Shown here: piece after piece, positions 1-5,116 of the stretch
Layout: each line of letters starts with the position of its first letter
How positions within the stretch are numbered: position 1 is the stretch's first letter
DNA from: Gammaproteobacteria bacterium
GTDB taxonomy: Bacteria; Pseudomonadota; Gammaproteobacteria; UBA4575
Reading direction: 5' to 3'
DNA: 5,980 nt
Assembly (NCBI GenBank): GCA_028281205.1
Contig: JANQKJ010000092.1
Coordinates: 1-5,980 of the forward strand
Position numbers and translations under genes: made by a program
Notes under the pieces: generated by a model
The model's input: the letters and a program-made list of their open reading frames with translations, nothing else
What the model was told of the DNA's origin: nothing
Database searches by the model: none

Positions 1-224
1 GTTTGCTGCTTAGAAGCAAACGAGCCTTCATCTGAAATAAAGCCGCCAAATTTATACACTTGCCCGCCAATGAACCCACCTTCATCATCACCGTAAGTAT
101 TTTTTACAACGTTACACATTTCGCCAAGCGCTAGTTCAACATCTTCTACAGTTACACCGTCTTTAAGTTTGACAACGTTGTATAACATGACGCACCCAAA
201 AGGTACGGAAAGTGGTTCAAACAT
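1..224 (-). CDS. Conserved-looking hypothetical protein, 5' part only (C-terminus beyond left edge)
   Basis: An open frame runs without a stop from an ATG at 224 to the left edge, giving 74 visible residues that begin MFEPLSVPFG and include MLYNVVKLKDGVTVEDVELA at residues 13-32. The start is well supported: AAGGAG lies 6 bases upstream of the ATG. An internal ATG (residue 13) has no comparable site. There is no signal peptide or membrane segment in the visible part. The pattern of a short strand (MLYNVVKL), an amphipathic helix (TVEDVELALGEMCNVVKNTY) and a glycine-rich strand region (GGFIGGQVYKFGGF) would fit a small ferredoxin-like or dimeric alpha/beta-barrel fold, as in monooxygenase-like or NIPSNAP-like proteins; this is inference from the pattern only. 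A weak -10-like TATACT lies upstream on the minus strand at 264-269, with no convincing -35. I do not recognise a specific family and assign no function. That it is a real gene is likely, from the ribosome binding site and the protein-like composition. Confidence 0.75.
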   Translation of the reverse strand, partial: MFEPLSVPFGCVMLYNVVKLKDGVTVEDVELALGEMCNVVKNTYGDDEGGFIGGQVYKFGGFISDEGSFASKQQ

Positions 225-304
225 ACTATGCTCCTTAAGCTATTTATAGACAATCCGGGCTTAAGTATATAAGAAATGCACACAGAATCTTTATCTTATT
301 AGTG

Positions 305-340
305 CAAAATAACAAAAGCCCCAATATTAAATTGGAGCTT
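305..340 (-). terminator. Rho-independent terminator of the cysteine-rich repeat gene
   Basis: Read on the minus strand, AAGCTCCAAT (340-331) pairs with ATTGGGGCTT (325-316) across a 5-base loop (330-326). The stem is 10 bp with a single U-G wobble. It is followed by TTGTTATTTTG (315-305), a T-rich tract. On the plus strand the wobble becomes a C-A mismatch and no T-tract follows, so the element points to minus-strand transcription. It begins 24 bases after the stop codon at 365 and separates that gene from the partial gene at 1-224, which therefore probably has its own promoter. Confidence 0.75.
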
Positions 341-364
341 GCAGAAAAAATAACATATTACAAA

Positions 365-796
365 TTAGGTACATTTGTCATGATCTGGGTGCTTTTCACA
401 GAAGTAGGCATGAGCTTTTTCTTTTGCTTCTACACACTGCTCTGATTCTGGGTCGTCTTTACAGGTTTTATGTATTCTGGCACGTACACACTTTTTCGAT
501 TCAGGGTGCTCGTTACAATATGCCTTAAGACGTTGCTTGATTTGCTGACACTTCTCTGAATCAGGATTATCGCGGCATTCTTTCATTGCATATAATTTGC
601 GGCATCTTTTGTTATCCGGATGTGCCTGACAGAACTCGCTTGCCTGTTGTTTCAGTTGTTGGCACTCGGCGGAATCATGCTTCCCTTTACACGCCATACG
701 CATATCTTTCCAACTAAACTCAGATTCTTCAGCAGAAGCCGTGCCAGCCAGTAACAACACCCCAGACAATACAATAATTAATAATCTCATAGTCAT
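365..796 (-). CDS. Secreted cysteine-rich protein with three 38-residue repeats (12 Cys)
   Basis: The 143-aa product starts with a Sec-type signal peptide: Arg4, a hydrophobic core at residues 5-17, and a likely cleavage after Ala22 in TASA|EE. The mature part (about 121 residues) has 12 cysteines at 36, 45, 56, 65, 74, 83, 94, 103, 112, 121, 133 and 142. They form six CX8C units in three tandem 38-residue repeats (starting at 36, 74 and 112) of the form CX8C-X10-CX8C, with X11 in the last repeat and X8 between repeats. Each CX8C holds a polar turn such as NPDSEK, HPESKK or HPDHDK. The segments between are Gln/Lys/Glu-rich and look helical (for example QQLKQQASEF). The even cysteine count after a signal peptide suggests a disulfide-braced periplasmic or secreted helical array; metal binding is an alternative. 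ATG 796 is preferred because AGG lies 5 bases upstream; ATG 790 is possible. I know no family with this pattern and assign no function. Confidence 0.85.
   Translation of the reverse strand: MTMRLLIIVLSGVLLLAGTASAEESEFSWKDMRMACKGKHDSAECQQLKQQASEFCQAHPDNKRCRKLYAMKECRDNPDSEKCQQIKQRLKAYCNEHPESKKCVRARIHKTCKDDPESEQCVEAKEKAHAYFCEKHPDHDKCT
371..691 (-). repeat. Three 114-bp coding repeats (38-aa cysteine units)
   Basis: The codons for Cys36, Cys74 and Cys112 lie at 691-689, 577-575 and 463-461, an exact 114-base period. Repeats 1 and 2 share CQQxKQ, then an aromatic-Cys pair, then HPxxK/R-K/R-C. Repeat 3 keeps the framework with one extra residue between Cys121 and Cys133 and ends one residue after its last Cys. 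The copies have diverged in sequence while keeping cysteine spacing, so this looks like an old internal duplication under structural constraint and not a recent slippage array. Confidence 0.8.
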
Positions 797-797
797 T

Positions 798-828
798 TTT
801 ACCTATTTTAGTTTTGATATTTACCTAT
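798..828. promoter_or_regulatory. Direct repeat TTTACCTAT x2 upstream of the cysteine-rich gene
   Basis: TTTACCTAT occurs at 798-806 and 820-828, starts 22 bp apart (about two helical turns), so both copies would face the same side of the DNA. On the minus strand the proximal copy (ATAGGTAAA) contains the probable ribosome binding site of the gene starting at 796. A possible weak minus-strand promoter overlaps the distal copy: TTGTAA (about 843-838), 17 bases, then TATCAA (820-815). The spacing could suit a dimeric regulator, but two 9-mers in AT-rich DNA may also be chance. Confidence 0.3.
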
Positions 829-943
829 ATAACGATTTACAATAGGTTCGGTTGACAACTTTTTATCGAGTCTTAATCACAAATAAATCTGGTTACTTTA
901 AGTTCTCCCGTACTAAATCAAGAATATGATTAATCCTGTTCGG

Positions 944-971
944 GTGACACAGATCAATGCTTTCTCTTAAT
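944..971 (+). promoter_or_regulatory. Candidate sigma-70 promoter for the truncated globin gene
   Basis: GTGACA (944-949) matches five of six -35 positions and CTTAAT (966-971) matches four of six -10 positions, with a 16-base spacer. It would give a leader of about 60 bases before the ATG at 1037. The leader can form a small bulged hairpin between GAGTTAG (982-988) and CTAAACTC (1000-1007), upstream of the ribosome binding site. A consensus TTGACA also lies at 852-857, inside the odd palindrome GTTGACAAC (851-859), but lacks a good -10. I found no clear NsrR or FNR box. Confidence 0.3.
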
Positions 972-1036
972 CTCCAAGATAGAGTTAGCATCACAGAATC
1001 TAAACTCAACACAAGTCTCTATTTAAGGAAACATTT

Positions 1037-1405
1037 ATGGCACAAACGTTATATGATGAAATCGGTGGTAAGAATGCTGTGGAATTAGCATCAATTAAGT
1101 TGTACTACCATATTCTCGAGGATGACCGCATTAATCATTTTTTCAAAGATGTAGACATTAAAAAACAATCTATAAAGATGAATGCATTTTTAACTTATAT
1201 CTTTGGCGGCCCTTCCCTATATACAGGCCGCAATATGCGTAAATCACATAAATCAGTTGTTGAGCGCGGATTGAACGATGCTCATGTGGACGCGATGCTG
1301 GAAAATGTTCACACCGTACTTAACGAAATGGAGATTGCACCAGAACTTCAAAAGCAAGTCCTGGCTAAACTAGAAAAACATCGGGACGATGTTCTTTGCC
1401 GCTAA
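1037..1405 (+). CDS. glbN: Group I truncated haemoglobin (2/2 globin)
   Basis: This 122-aa haem protein has the usual length and motifs of truncated haemoglobins of group I (TrHb1), which bind O2 or NO and are linked to NO detoxification or electron-transfer roles in the cytosol. Visible signatures are LYDEIGG near the N-terminus, EDDRINHFF (28-36), NAFLTYIFGGP (49-59) and YTGRNMRKSH (62-71). By alignment from memory with Synechocystis GlbN, His71 is the proximal F8 haem ligand, Tyr23 is B10 and Gln44 is E7. The E10 position, which is His46 in Synechocystis and forms a sixth haem ligand there, is Lys47 here, so bis-His coordination through E10 is not expected. A single Cys121 sits near the C-terminus. 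AAGGA lies 7 bases before the ATG. The gene stands alone, divergent from the cysteine-rich gene and convergent with slyX, so no partner reductase is visible. Confidence 0.93.
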   Translation: MAQTLYDEIGGKNAVELASIKLYYHILEDDRINHFFKDVDIKKQSIKMNAFLTYIFGGPSLYTGRNMRKSHKSVVERGLNDAHVDAMLENVHTVLNEMEIAPELQKQVLAKLEKHRDDVLCR

Positions 1406-1414
1406 TGTGTAAGC

Positions 1415-1446
1415 GCCACCGTATTTAGTAATGCGGTGGCTTTTCA
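1415..1446 (+). terminator. Rho-independent terminator of the globin gene, inside the 3' end of slyX
   Basis: GCCACCGTATT (1415-1425) pairs with AATGCGGTGGC (1430-1440) over a TAGT loop. The stem is 11 bp with one T-G wobble and is followed by TTTTC. It begins 10 bases after the globin stop. The right arm overlaps the final codons of slyX (the two Pro codons, His and Tyr) on the opposite strand. On the minus strand the T-tract is lacking, so the signal mainly serves the globin gene. Confidence 0.85.
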
Positions 1447-1631
1447 TCATGCTCTGAAATACCAGAAAATAATGCTGACGCTTCTTTAAGCCGGCCCTTC
1501 AGAGCCTGGCAGCATAATTCCAATTGATCAATTTGTTTTTGCATTGCTATCACCACAGTACCTAATTCCTGAATACTGTCTTCTTGATAAGCAATTTTTG
1601 TTTGCAATTCAGTAATTATATCTTCACTCAT
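1425..1631 (-). CDS. slyX: SlyX family protein
   Basis: The 68-aa product has the length, composition and ending (EKPPHY, residues 63-68) of SlyX, a small proteobacterial protein of unknown biochemical role, usually found near slyD or fkpA-type genes in enterics. Residues 1-50 form one long amphipathic coiled coil with heptad-like hydrophobics (ITELQTKIAYQEDSIQEL, then VVIAMQKQIDQLEL), consistent with self-association. An unusual Cys40-Cys41 pair lies in the helix. The start is supported by AGG about 6 bases upstream of ATG 1631 (GTAGGTTAATA). Here slyX has no peptidyl-prolyl isomerase neighbour inside the window; it lies between the globin gene (convergent, 19-base gap) and lemA (divergent). 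The call is confident from the tail motif and overall pattern. Confidence 0.9.
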   Translation of the reverse strand: MSEDIITELQTKIAYQEDSIQELGTVVIAMQKQIDQLELCCQALKGRLKEASALFSGISEHDEKPPHY

Positions 1632-1662
1632 TATTAACCTACTCTTTAGCTAATTTGGCTTA

Positions 1663-1692
1663 TTGACCAGCGGCTATTATTAGAGCTTAAAT
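1663..1692 (+). promoter_or_regulatory. Candidate promoter for lemA-peptidase operon in the slyX/lemA divergent region
   Basis: TTGACC (1663-1668) matches five of six -35 bases, and TTAAAT (1687-1692) matches four of six -10 bases at an 18-base spacing. The predicted start near 1699 leaves about 60 bases of leader. A CTGATTT direct repeat follows at 1711-1717 and 1731-1737 (20 bp apart), with no known meaning. The same 126-base gap must also hold the slyX promoter on the other strand, for which I see no good match. Confidence 0.3.
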
Positions 1693-1757
1693 TTCATTCT
1701 ATTAATCGCGCTGATTTAGTACCATGTCCCCTGATTTCACTCTTCGGAGAGCCTTAT

Positions 1758-2354
1758 ATGGATTGGTCTATTATTATCTTTCTAGTCATTGTTGTTGCCA
1801 TGGTTCTTTATATCATAGGCATCTACAATAAACTGGTAAGCCTAAAAAACCGTTTCGAGAATGCTTTTGCGCAAATTGAAGTGCAGCTTAAACGCCGCTA
1901 CGACTTAATCCCTAATTTAGTCGAAACAGCTAAAGGCTATATTCAGCATGAACGTGAAACTCTTGAGTCTGTTATCGCCGCTCGAAATGCTGCCAGCGCC
2001 ATGCTTAACGCTGCTAAATCCAACCCCGGCAGTGCTGCGGCGATTGCCGATCTGGCTGGTGCGGAATCGGCACTGGCATCGTCACTGGGCAAATTCAACT
2101 TGGTTGTTGAAGCCTATCCTGATTTAAAAGCCAATCAAAATATGATGCAGCTATCTGAAGAGTTGACCTCAACAGAAAACAAGGTCGCTTTTTCACGTCA
2201 AGCATTTAATGATGCTGTCACTGCCTATAATGAATACCGACAAAGTTTTCCTCCGGTGTTTTTTGCCAGCGCATTTGGACATCCAGATGATGCAAACTTA
2301 TTAGTTATGGAAGATAGTGCGGAAATTCAGGCAGCACCTAAAGTTTCATTTTAA
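1758..2354 (+). CDS. lemA: LemA family membrane protein
   Basis: The 198-aa product has one N-terminal membrane helix (about residues 3-22) followed by a long helical-bundle domain. Family hallmarks are visible: YNKLVSLKNRFENAFAQIEV (23-42), VQLKRRYDLIPNLVE (42-56), EAYPDLKAN (118-126), a TEN motif (139-141), YNEYRQSFP (157-165) and ASAFG (170-174). The length is typical. LemA proteins are inner-membrane proteins with a short N-terminus and a helical domain; their biochemical role is not settled, but they are very often encoded next to M48 metallopeptidases, as here, which suggests an adaptor or partner role in membrane protein turnover. GGAGA lies 7 bases before the ATG. It is followed after 60 bases by the M48 peptidase on the same strand with no terminator between, so the two are probably co-transcribed. 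The C-terminal tail (about 175-198) is acidic then hydrophobic, and variable in the family. Confidence 0.95.
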   Translation: MDWSIIIFLVIVVAMVLYIIGIYNKLVSLKNRFENAFAQIEVQLKRRYDLIPNLVETAKGYIQHERETLESVIAARNAASAMLNAAKSNPGSAAAIADLAGAESALASSLGKFNLVVEAYPDLKANQNMMQLSEELTSTENKVAFSRQAFNDAVTAYNEYRQSFPPVFFASAFGHPDDANLLVMEDSAEIQAAPKVSF

Positions 2355-2414
2355 CTAACGTCTATAAACTAAAAGCAAACACATTTGCATAAGGCTTGTT
2401 AGCAAGTTCATCCG

Positions 2415-4292
2415 ATGAATTTTTTTGAACAGCAAGACCGTGCACATAAAAATACCTGGCTGCTGATTGCATTTTTCTCAGCAGCCGTGGTATGTATCAT
2501 AGGCCTGACTGTTGCACTCATTGCCGCCACCTTCTGGGGTTTCGGCCAATCTACTGCAGTCAGTTCAGGCTCCTACATGCAACAACTGCAAACCAGCACA
2601 TTAATAAAAACTGCTTTTGCTGTGATTGCAGTAATTGCTTGTGTGATTTTATTTAAGCGTATACAAATGTCGCGCGGCGGCCATAGCGTGGCAGAGATGT
2701 TAGGCGGCCGTCCCATTGAACAAGGTACTGATAATACTAACGAGCAACAACTATTAAACGTTGTTGAGGAAATGGCCATCGCTGCCGGCCTGCCCGTGCC
2801 ACCTGTATATGTGTTAGAAGAAACTACTATTAATGCTTTTGCTGCCGGTTATGATGAAAGCGATGCGGTTATCGGTGTCACTCGTGGCAGTTTAGAACGT
2901 TTATCACGCGATCAAATCCAGGGCATAGTTGGTCATGAGTTCAGTCATATTTTACATGGCGATATGCGCTTGAACCTGAACTTAATTACTATACTTGCTG
3001 GTATTGTATTTATCAGTAAAGCGGGCCGCGTAGCTTTATACAGCACTTCGCGTTCACGCTCGAATAGTCGCGGCGGTTTACCGGTATTGGGTATTGGTGT
3101 CGGTTTACTTGTAATTGGATCGATCGGCACATTTTTTGGATCACTAATTAAATCTGCGGTAAGCCGACAACGCGAATACCTTGCCGACGCATCAGCAGTA
3201 CAATACACACGCAATCCGGATGGAATTGCAGGTGCATTAAAAGTTATTGGCTCCGGCATTGGCTCAAACATGAGTTCACCAAATGCCAATGAATGCAGTC
3301 ATATGTTTTTTGGCGATGCCATTTTTGTGCGCGCATTTTCAATCTTTGCCACACATCCACCTTTAGACAAACGCATCTTACGCATTGATCCTCATTGGGA
3401 CGGGAATTATTTAACTGGCAAACCACTAGAGGAAAAACCTATTTCCTCCACGGCCCAGGCAAAAAATAAAATAGAGGGCTTAGGCGATTTATTAAAAACT
3501 ACAGGCTTCTTAGATCCTGTCATGGTAGCAATTGCCGCGTTACTGGTAGATTCTCTCCCTAAGTCAATTAATGATGCTACACATAATCCAGGCAGTGCTT
3601 ATGCATTAATGCTTGCATTAAGATTAGATACCGATGAACAAATTCGAAAAACACAATTGTCGTTTATTCAGGGGCAACCTTTGCTGATTTCAGATGTGAA
3701 GCGTTATGCACAAGATACAGGAAAGTTATCTCAAAAAGATATTTTGCCTTTAATCGAAATGTCGATTCCCGCTTTAAAACGGCTTTCTGCATCACAATAC
3801 CAACAATTCAAGCAACATCTCACTCAATTTATTTTTGCCGATAAGCAATCTCACTTACAAGAATGGCTTCAATTCCGCTTACTCAGCCACTACCTTGACC
3901 CACATTTTAACACTGGCAACAAAAAACGCTTTGCACGTAGTTATCATTCTTTTTCACAAATCAAACATGAGATTATTTGCGTCATGTCGCTATTAGCTAG
4001 CGAATCACATAATGAAAACTCGACAAAAGATAATGCATTTGCACAAGGGCTAAAGCGGTTGAATATGAGCGATGCGATGCGCATTGCTGACACTGAACTA
4101 GAATTTCATGATGTCAACAAGTCAATAGAAAAAATAGATTATCTAGTACCACTACTTAAAGATGAATTTTTATCTGCCTGCGCAAAGTGTATTGAATATG
4201 ATAATACTGTCACACCTACTGAGTGGGGACTGCTGCGTGTGATTGCTGCGTGTATAGGTTGCCCAATGCCTATTGTTAACATGCCTGATTGA
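2415..4292 (+). CDS. HtpX-like M48 membrane metallopeptidase with long C-terminal helical extension
   Basis: This 625-aa zinc protease has two N-terminal membrane helices (about 15-40 and 64-82) and two more hydrophobic segments after the active site (about 189-208 and 223-246), an HtpX-like layout. The zinc site is complete: HEFSH at 174-178 gives His174, catalytic Glu175 and His178, and REYLADA at 253-259 gives Glu254 as third ligand. THPPLDKRI (313-321) is the usual M48 C-terminal motif. HtpX itself is about 290 aa; the extra part (about 335-625) is mostly helical, soluble and without membrane segments. Two stretches in it, around 445-498 (LPLIEMSIPALKRLS, then ADKQSHLQEW and LDPHF) and 585-620 (YDNTVTPTEW, then CIGCPMP), resemble TerB-like helical units I recall from long M48 proteins paired with LemA. 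The ATG lacks a strong ribosome binding site (AGCAAG at 2401-2406, itself in a small hairpin), so translation may partly depend on lemA. It likely degrades or processes envelope proteins together with LemA. Confidence 0.92.
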   Translation: MNFFEQQDRAHKNTWLLIAFFSAAVVCIIGLTVALIAATFWGFGQSTAVSSGSYMQQLQTSTLIKTAFAVIAVIACVILFKRIQMSRGGHSVAEMLGGRPIEQGTDNTNEQQLLNVVEEMAIAAGLPVPPVYVLEETTINAFAAGYDESDAVIGVTRGSLERLSRDQIQGIVGHEFSHILHGDMRLNLNLITILAGIVFISKAGRVALYSTSRSRSNSRGGLPVLGIGVGLLVIGSIGTFFGSLIKSAVSRQREYLADASAVQYTRNPDGIAGALKVIGSGIGSNMSSPNANECSHMFFGDAIFVRAFSIFATHPPLDKRILRIDPHWDGNYLTGKPLEEKPISSTAQAKNKIEGLGDLLKTTGFLDPVMVAIAALLVDSLPKSINDATHNPGSAYALMLALRLDTDEQIRKTQLSFIQGQPLLISDVKRYAQDTGKLSQKDILPLIEMSIPALKRLSASQYQQFKQHLTQFIFADKQSHLQEWLQFRLLSHYLDPHFNTGNKKRFARSYHSFSQIKHEIICVMSLLASESHNENSTKDNAFAQGLKRLNMSDAMRIADTELEFHDVNKSIEKIDYLVPLLKDEFLSACAKCIEYDNTVTPTEWGLLRVIAACIGCPMPIVNMPD

Positions 4293-4333
4293 AAAACTTT
4301 TTTAATGAAGTTCTTTATGCTCACCAAAATTAA

Positions 4334-4510
4334 TTACTGATACCTATATTTCTCTATCGCTTGAAAGAATTGTTCTTCAGAGATTTCTCCTCTATCGTAA
4401 TACAAACGAAATAGTTGTTTGGCGCGCAAATCGTCATTAACAATTTTTTTCAAGAATATGAGCATTAATTGCGAACGCGATATATCTTTATTAATACTTT
4501 CGATGGCCAT
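4334..4510 (-). CDS. Small hypothetical protein, 58 aa
   Basis: A complete minus-strand frame runs from ATG 4510 to TAA 4334. The codon two before the ATG is TGA, so this ATG is the first possible start. GGA lies 8 bases upstream, a modest ribosome binding site. The product begins MAIESINKDISRSQLMLIFL, is rich in charged and aromatic residues, and looks like two or three helices with no membrane segment or signal peptide. Its second half carries LYYDRGEISEEQF (36-48), a helix-turn-helix pattern of the kind seen in short SHOCT-type modules (hydrophobic residues, D-x-G-x-I-(S/T)-x-E-(E/Q)-F). That resemblance is from memory and does not give a function. It converges on the M48 gene with a 41-base gap and is divergent from the glutaredoxin gene. 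Without it, 4293-4652 would hold no gene. An uninterrupted, protein-like frame in AT-rich sequence makes it plausible but not proven. Confidence 0.55.
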   Translation of the reverse strand: MAIESINKDISRSQLMLIFLKKIVNDDLRAKQLFRLYYDRGEISEEQFFQAIEKYRYQ

Positions 4511-4604
4511 TTCTCAATTCCATTTGAGCTGATCGAACATTAACCGTAGCGCATACTTGTAAGCGCGTTAACACATAGCTTGCATCAAGGGAATCGAATT
4601 GCCG

Positions 4605-4654
4605 ACCAAAATACTTGTATACTTATACACTATTAAATACCCAGGTATTTTGGT
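4605..4654. repeat. Nested inverted repeats over the start of the glutaredoxin-like gene
   Basis: ACCAAAATAC (4605-4614) and GTATTTTGGT (4645-4654) form a perfect 10-bp inverted repeat separated by 30 bases. Inside it, TGTATACTTATACA (4616-4629) is a second palindrome (6-bp arms, 2-base centre). The outer right arm includes the last base of the AGG ribosome binding site (4643-4645) and the first two bases of the GTG start at 4653. The inner palindrome overlaps a -10-like TATACT (4618-4623). It could be an operator pair at the promoter or, if transcription starts upstream, an AU-rich RNA stem masking the start codon. Confidence 0.5.
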
Positions 4655-5015
4655 GAAAAAAATACTTATTTTTCTATTACTGTTTGCTATCGCACTATTT
4701 TCAATAGACCGCGTGGCTGCATACTTATATTTACCCAAACAAGGTTCAACCGAAGTCGTTATCTATTCAACATCCTGGTGCCCTTATTGCAAAGCATTAC
4801 GTAATACACTCAATCAATACAACATCCCCTTTACCGAGCACGACACGGAAAAATCATTCCAAGGCTTTTTAGGGTTTTGGGCATTACGTGGCACAGGAGT
4901 GCCTGTTAGCGTGATAGGCGAACAGGTGATCTATGGTTATGACGGCCAGGCGATAACAGATGCCCTGGTAGATGCAGGCTATGAAATACCACTTGATTGG
5001 CCCAAGCAAGAATAA
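4653..5015 (+). CDS. Membrane-anchored or exported glutaredoxin-like protein
   Basis: From the GTG at 4653 the product is 120 aa: a basic N-terminus (MKK), a hydrophobic helix (about 4-18), a short linker and a glutaredoxin/thioredoxin-fold domain. The redox motif CPYC lies at 43-46 within YSTSWCPYCKAL; GTGVPV holds the cis-proline (Pro84), and GYD (95-97) matches the glutaredoxin C-terminal glycine motif. Such proteins reduce disulfides or mixed glutathione disulfides. The KK-hydrophobic order predicts the domain on the periplasmic side, either anchored or cleaved near RVAA|Y. An upstream TTG at 4599 in the same frame, with AAGGG 7 bases before it, would add 18 residues. I prefer GTG because AGG lies 7 bases upstream, the resulting N-terminus is a standard signal/anchor, and the extra stretch is occupied by nested inverted repeats. 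The gene has no obvious terminator and lies 101 bases before yjgR. Confidence 0.8.
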   Translation: MKKILIFLLLFAIALFSIDRVAAYLYLPKQGSTEVVIYSTSWCPYCKALRNTLNQYNIPFTEHDTEKSFQGFLGFWALRGTGVPVSVIGEQVIYGYDGQAITDALVDAGYEIPLDWPKQE

Positions 5016-5036
5016 GCACTGGCAATAACTCCTCCT

Positions 5037-5074
5037 CCCCTACAAAGTTAATAATTTGCATTAACCCCTACAAA
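5037..5074. promoter_or_regulatory. Direct-repeat/inverted-repeat cluster upstream of yjgR
   Basis: CCCCTACAAA occurs twice (5037-5046 and 5065-5074, 28 bp apart). Exactly between them sits the inverted repeat GTTAAT-N7-ATTAAC (5047-5065), whose last base is the first base of the second direct repeat. No convincing -35/-10 pair is visible; TTGCAT (5056-5061) with TACCAT (5080-5085) is a weak candidate. The arrangement resembles a regulator binding region in the 101-base gap between the glutaredoxin-like gene and yjgR. Its function is unknown. Confidence 0.35.
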
Positions 5075-5116
5075 CAAAATACCATTTGCCAAAAATAAAT
5101 CCCCAGGAGTAGCACC

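Noticed and set aside
851..859. TTGACA within GTTGACAAC as the globin -35 element
   Set aside because: No acceptable -10 occurs 15-19 bases downstream, and the site is about 180 bases from the start; GTGACA at 944 is better placed.
916..931. AATCA-N6-TGATT inverted repeat upstream of the globin gene as an FNR or NsrR site
   Set aside because: FNR sites have the form TTGAT-N4-ATCAA and NsrR sites centre on ATGCATTT-like half sites; neither matches, and 5-bp arms in AT-rich DNA are common.
2573..3426. Minus-strand open frames of 60-114 codons inside the M48 peptidase gene (2573-2779, 2945-3289, 3244-3426)
   Set aside because: They lie wholly within a gene with complete protease motifs, show no family features or ribosome binding sites, and overlap each other; they are shadows.
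4139..4327. Minus-strand open frame of 62 codons over the 3' end of the M48 gene
   Set aside because: It overlaps conserved C-terminal coding sequence of the peptidase and has no recognisable motif.
4293..4330. Terminator after the M48 peptidase gene
   Set aside because: The T-run in AAAAACTTTTTTAATG is not preceded by a stable G+C-rich hairpin, so I could not support a call.
4599..4652. TTG at 4599 as the start of the glutaredoxin-like gene
   Set aside because: It has AAGGG upstream and cannot be excluded, but TTG is rare, the 18 extra residues precede a standard MKK-hydrophobic signal/anchor, and the stretch holds nested inverted repeats; GTG 4653 with AGG is preferred.
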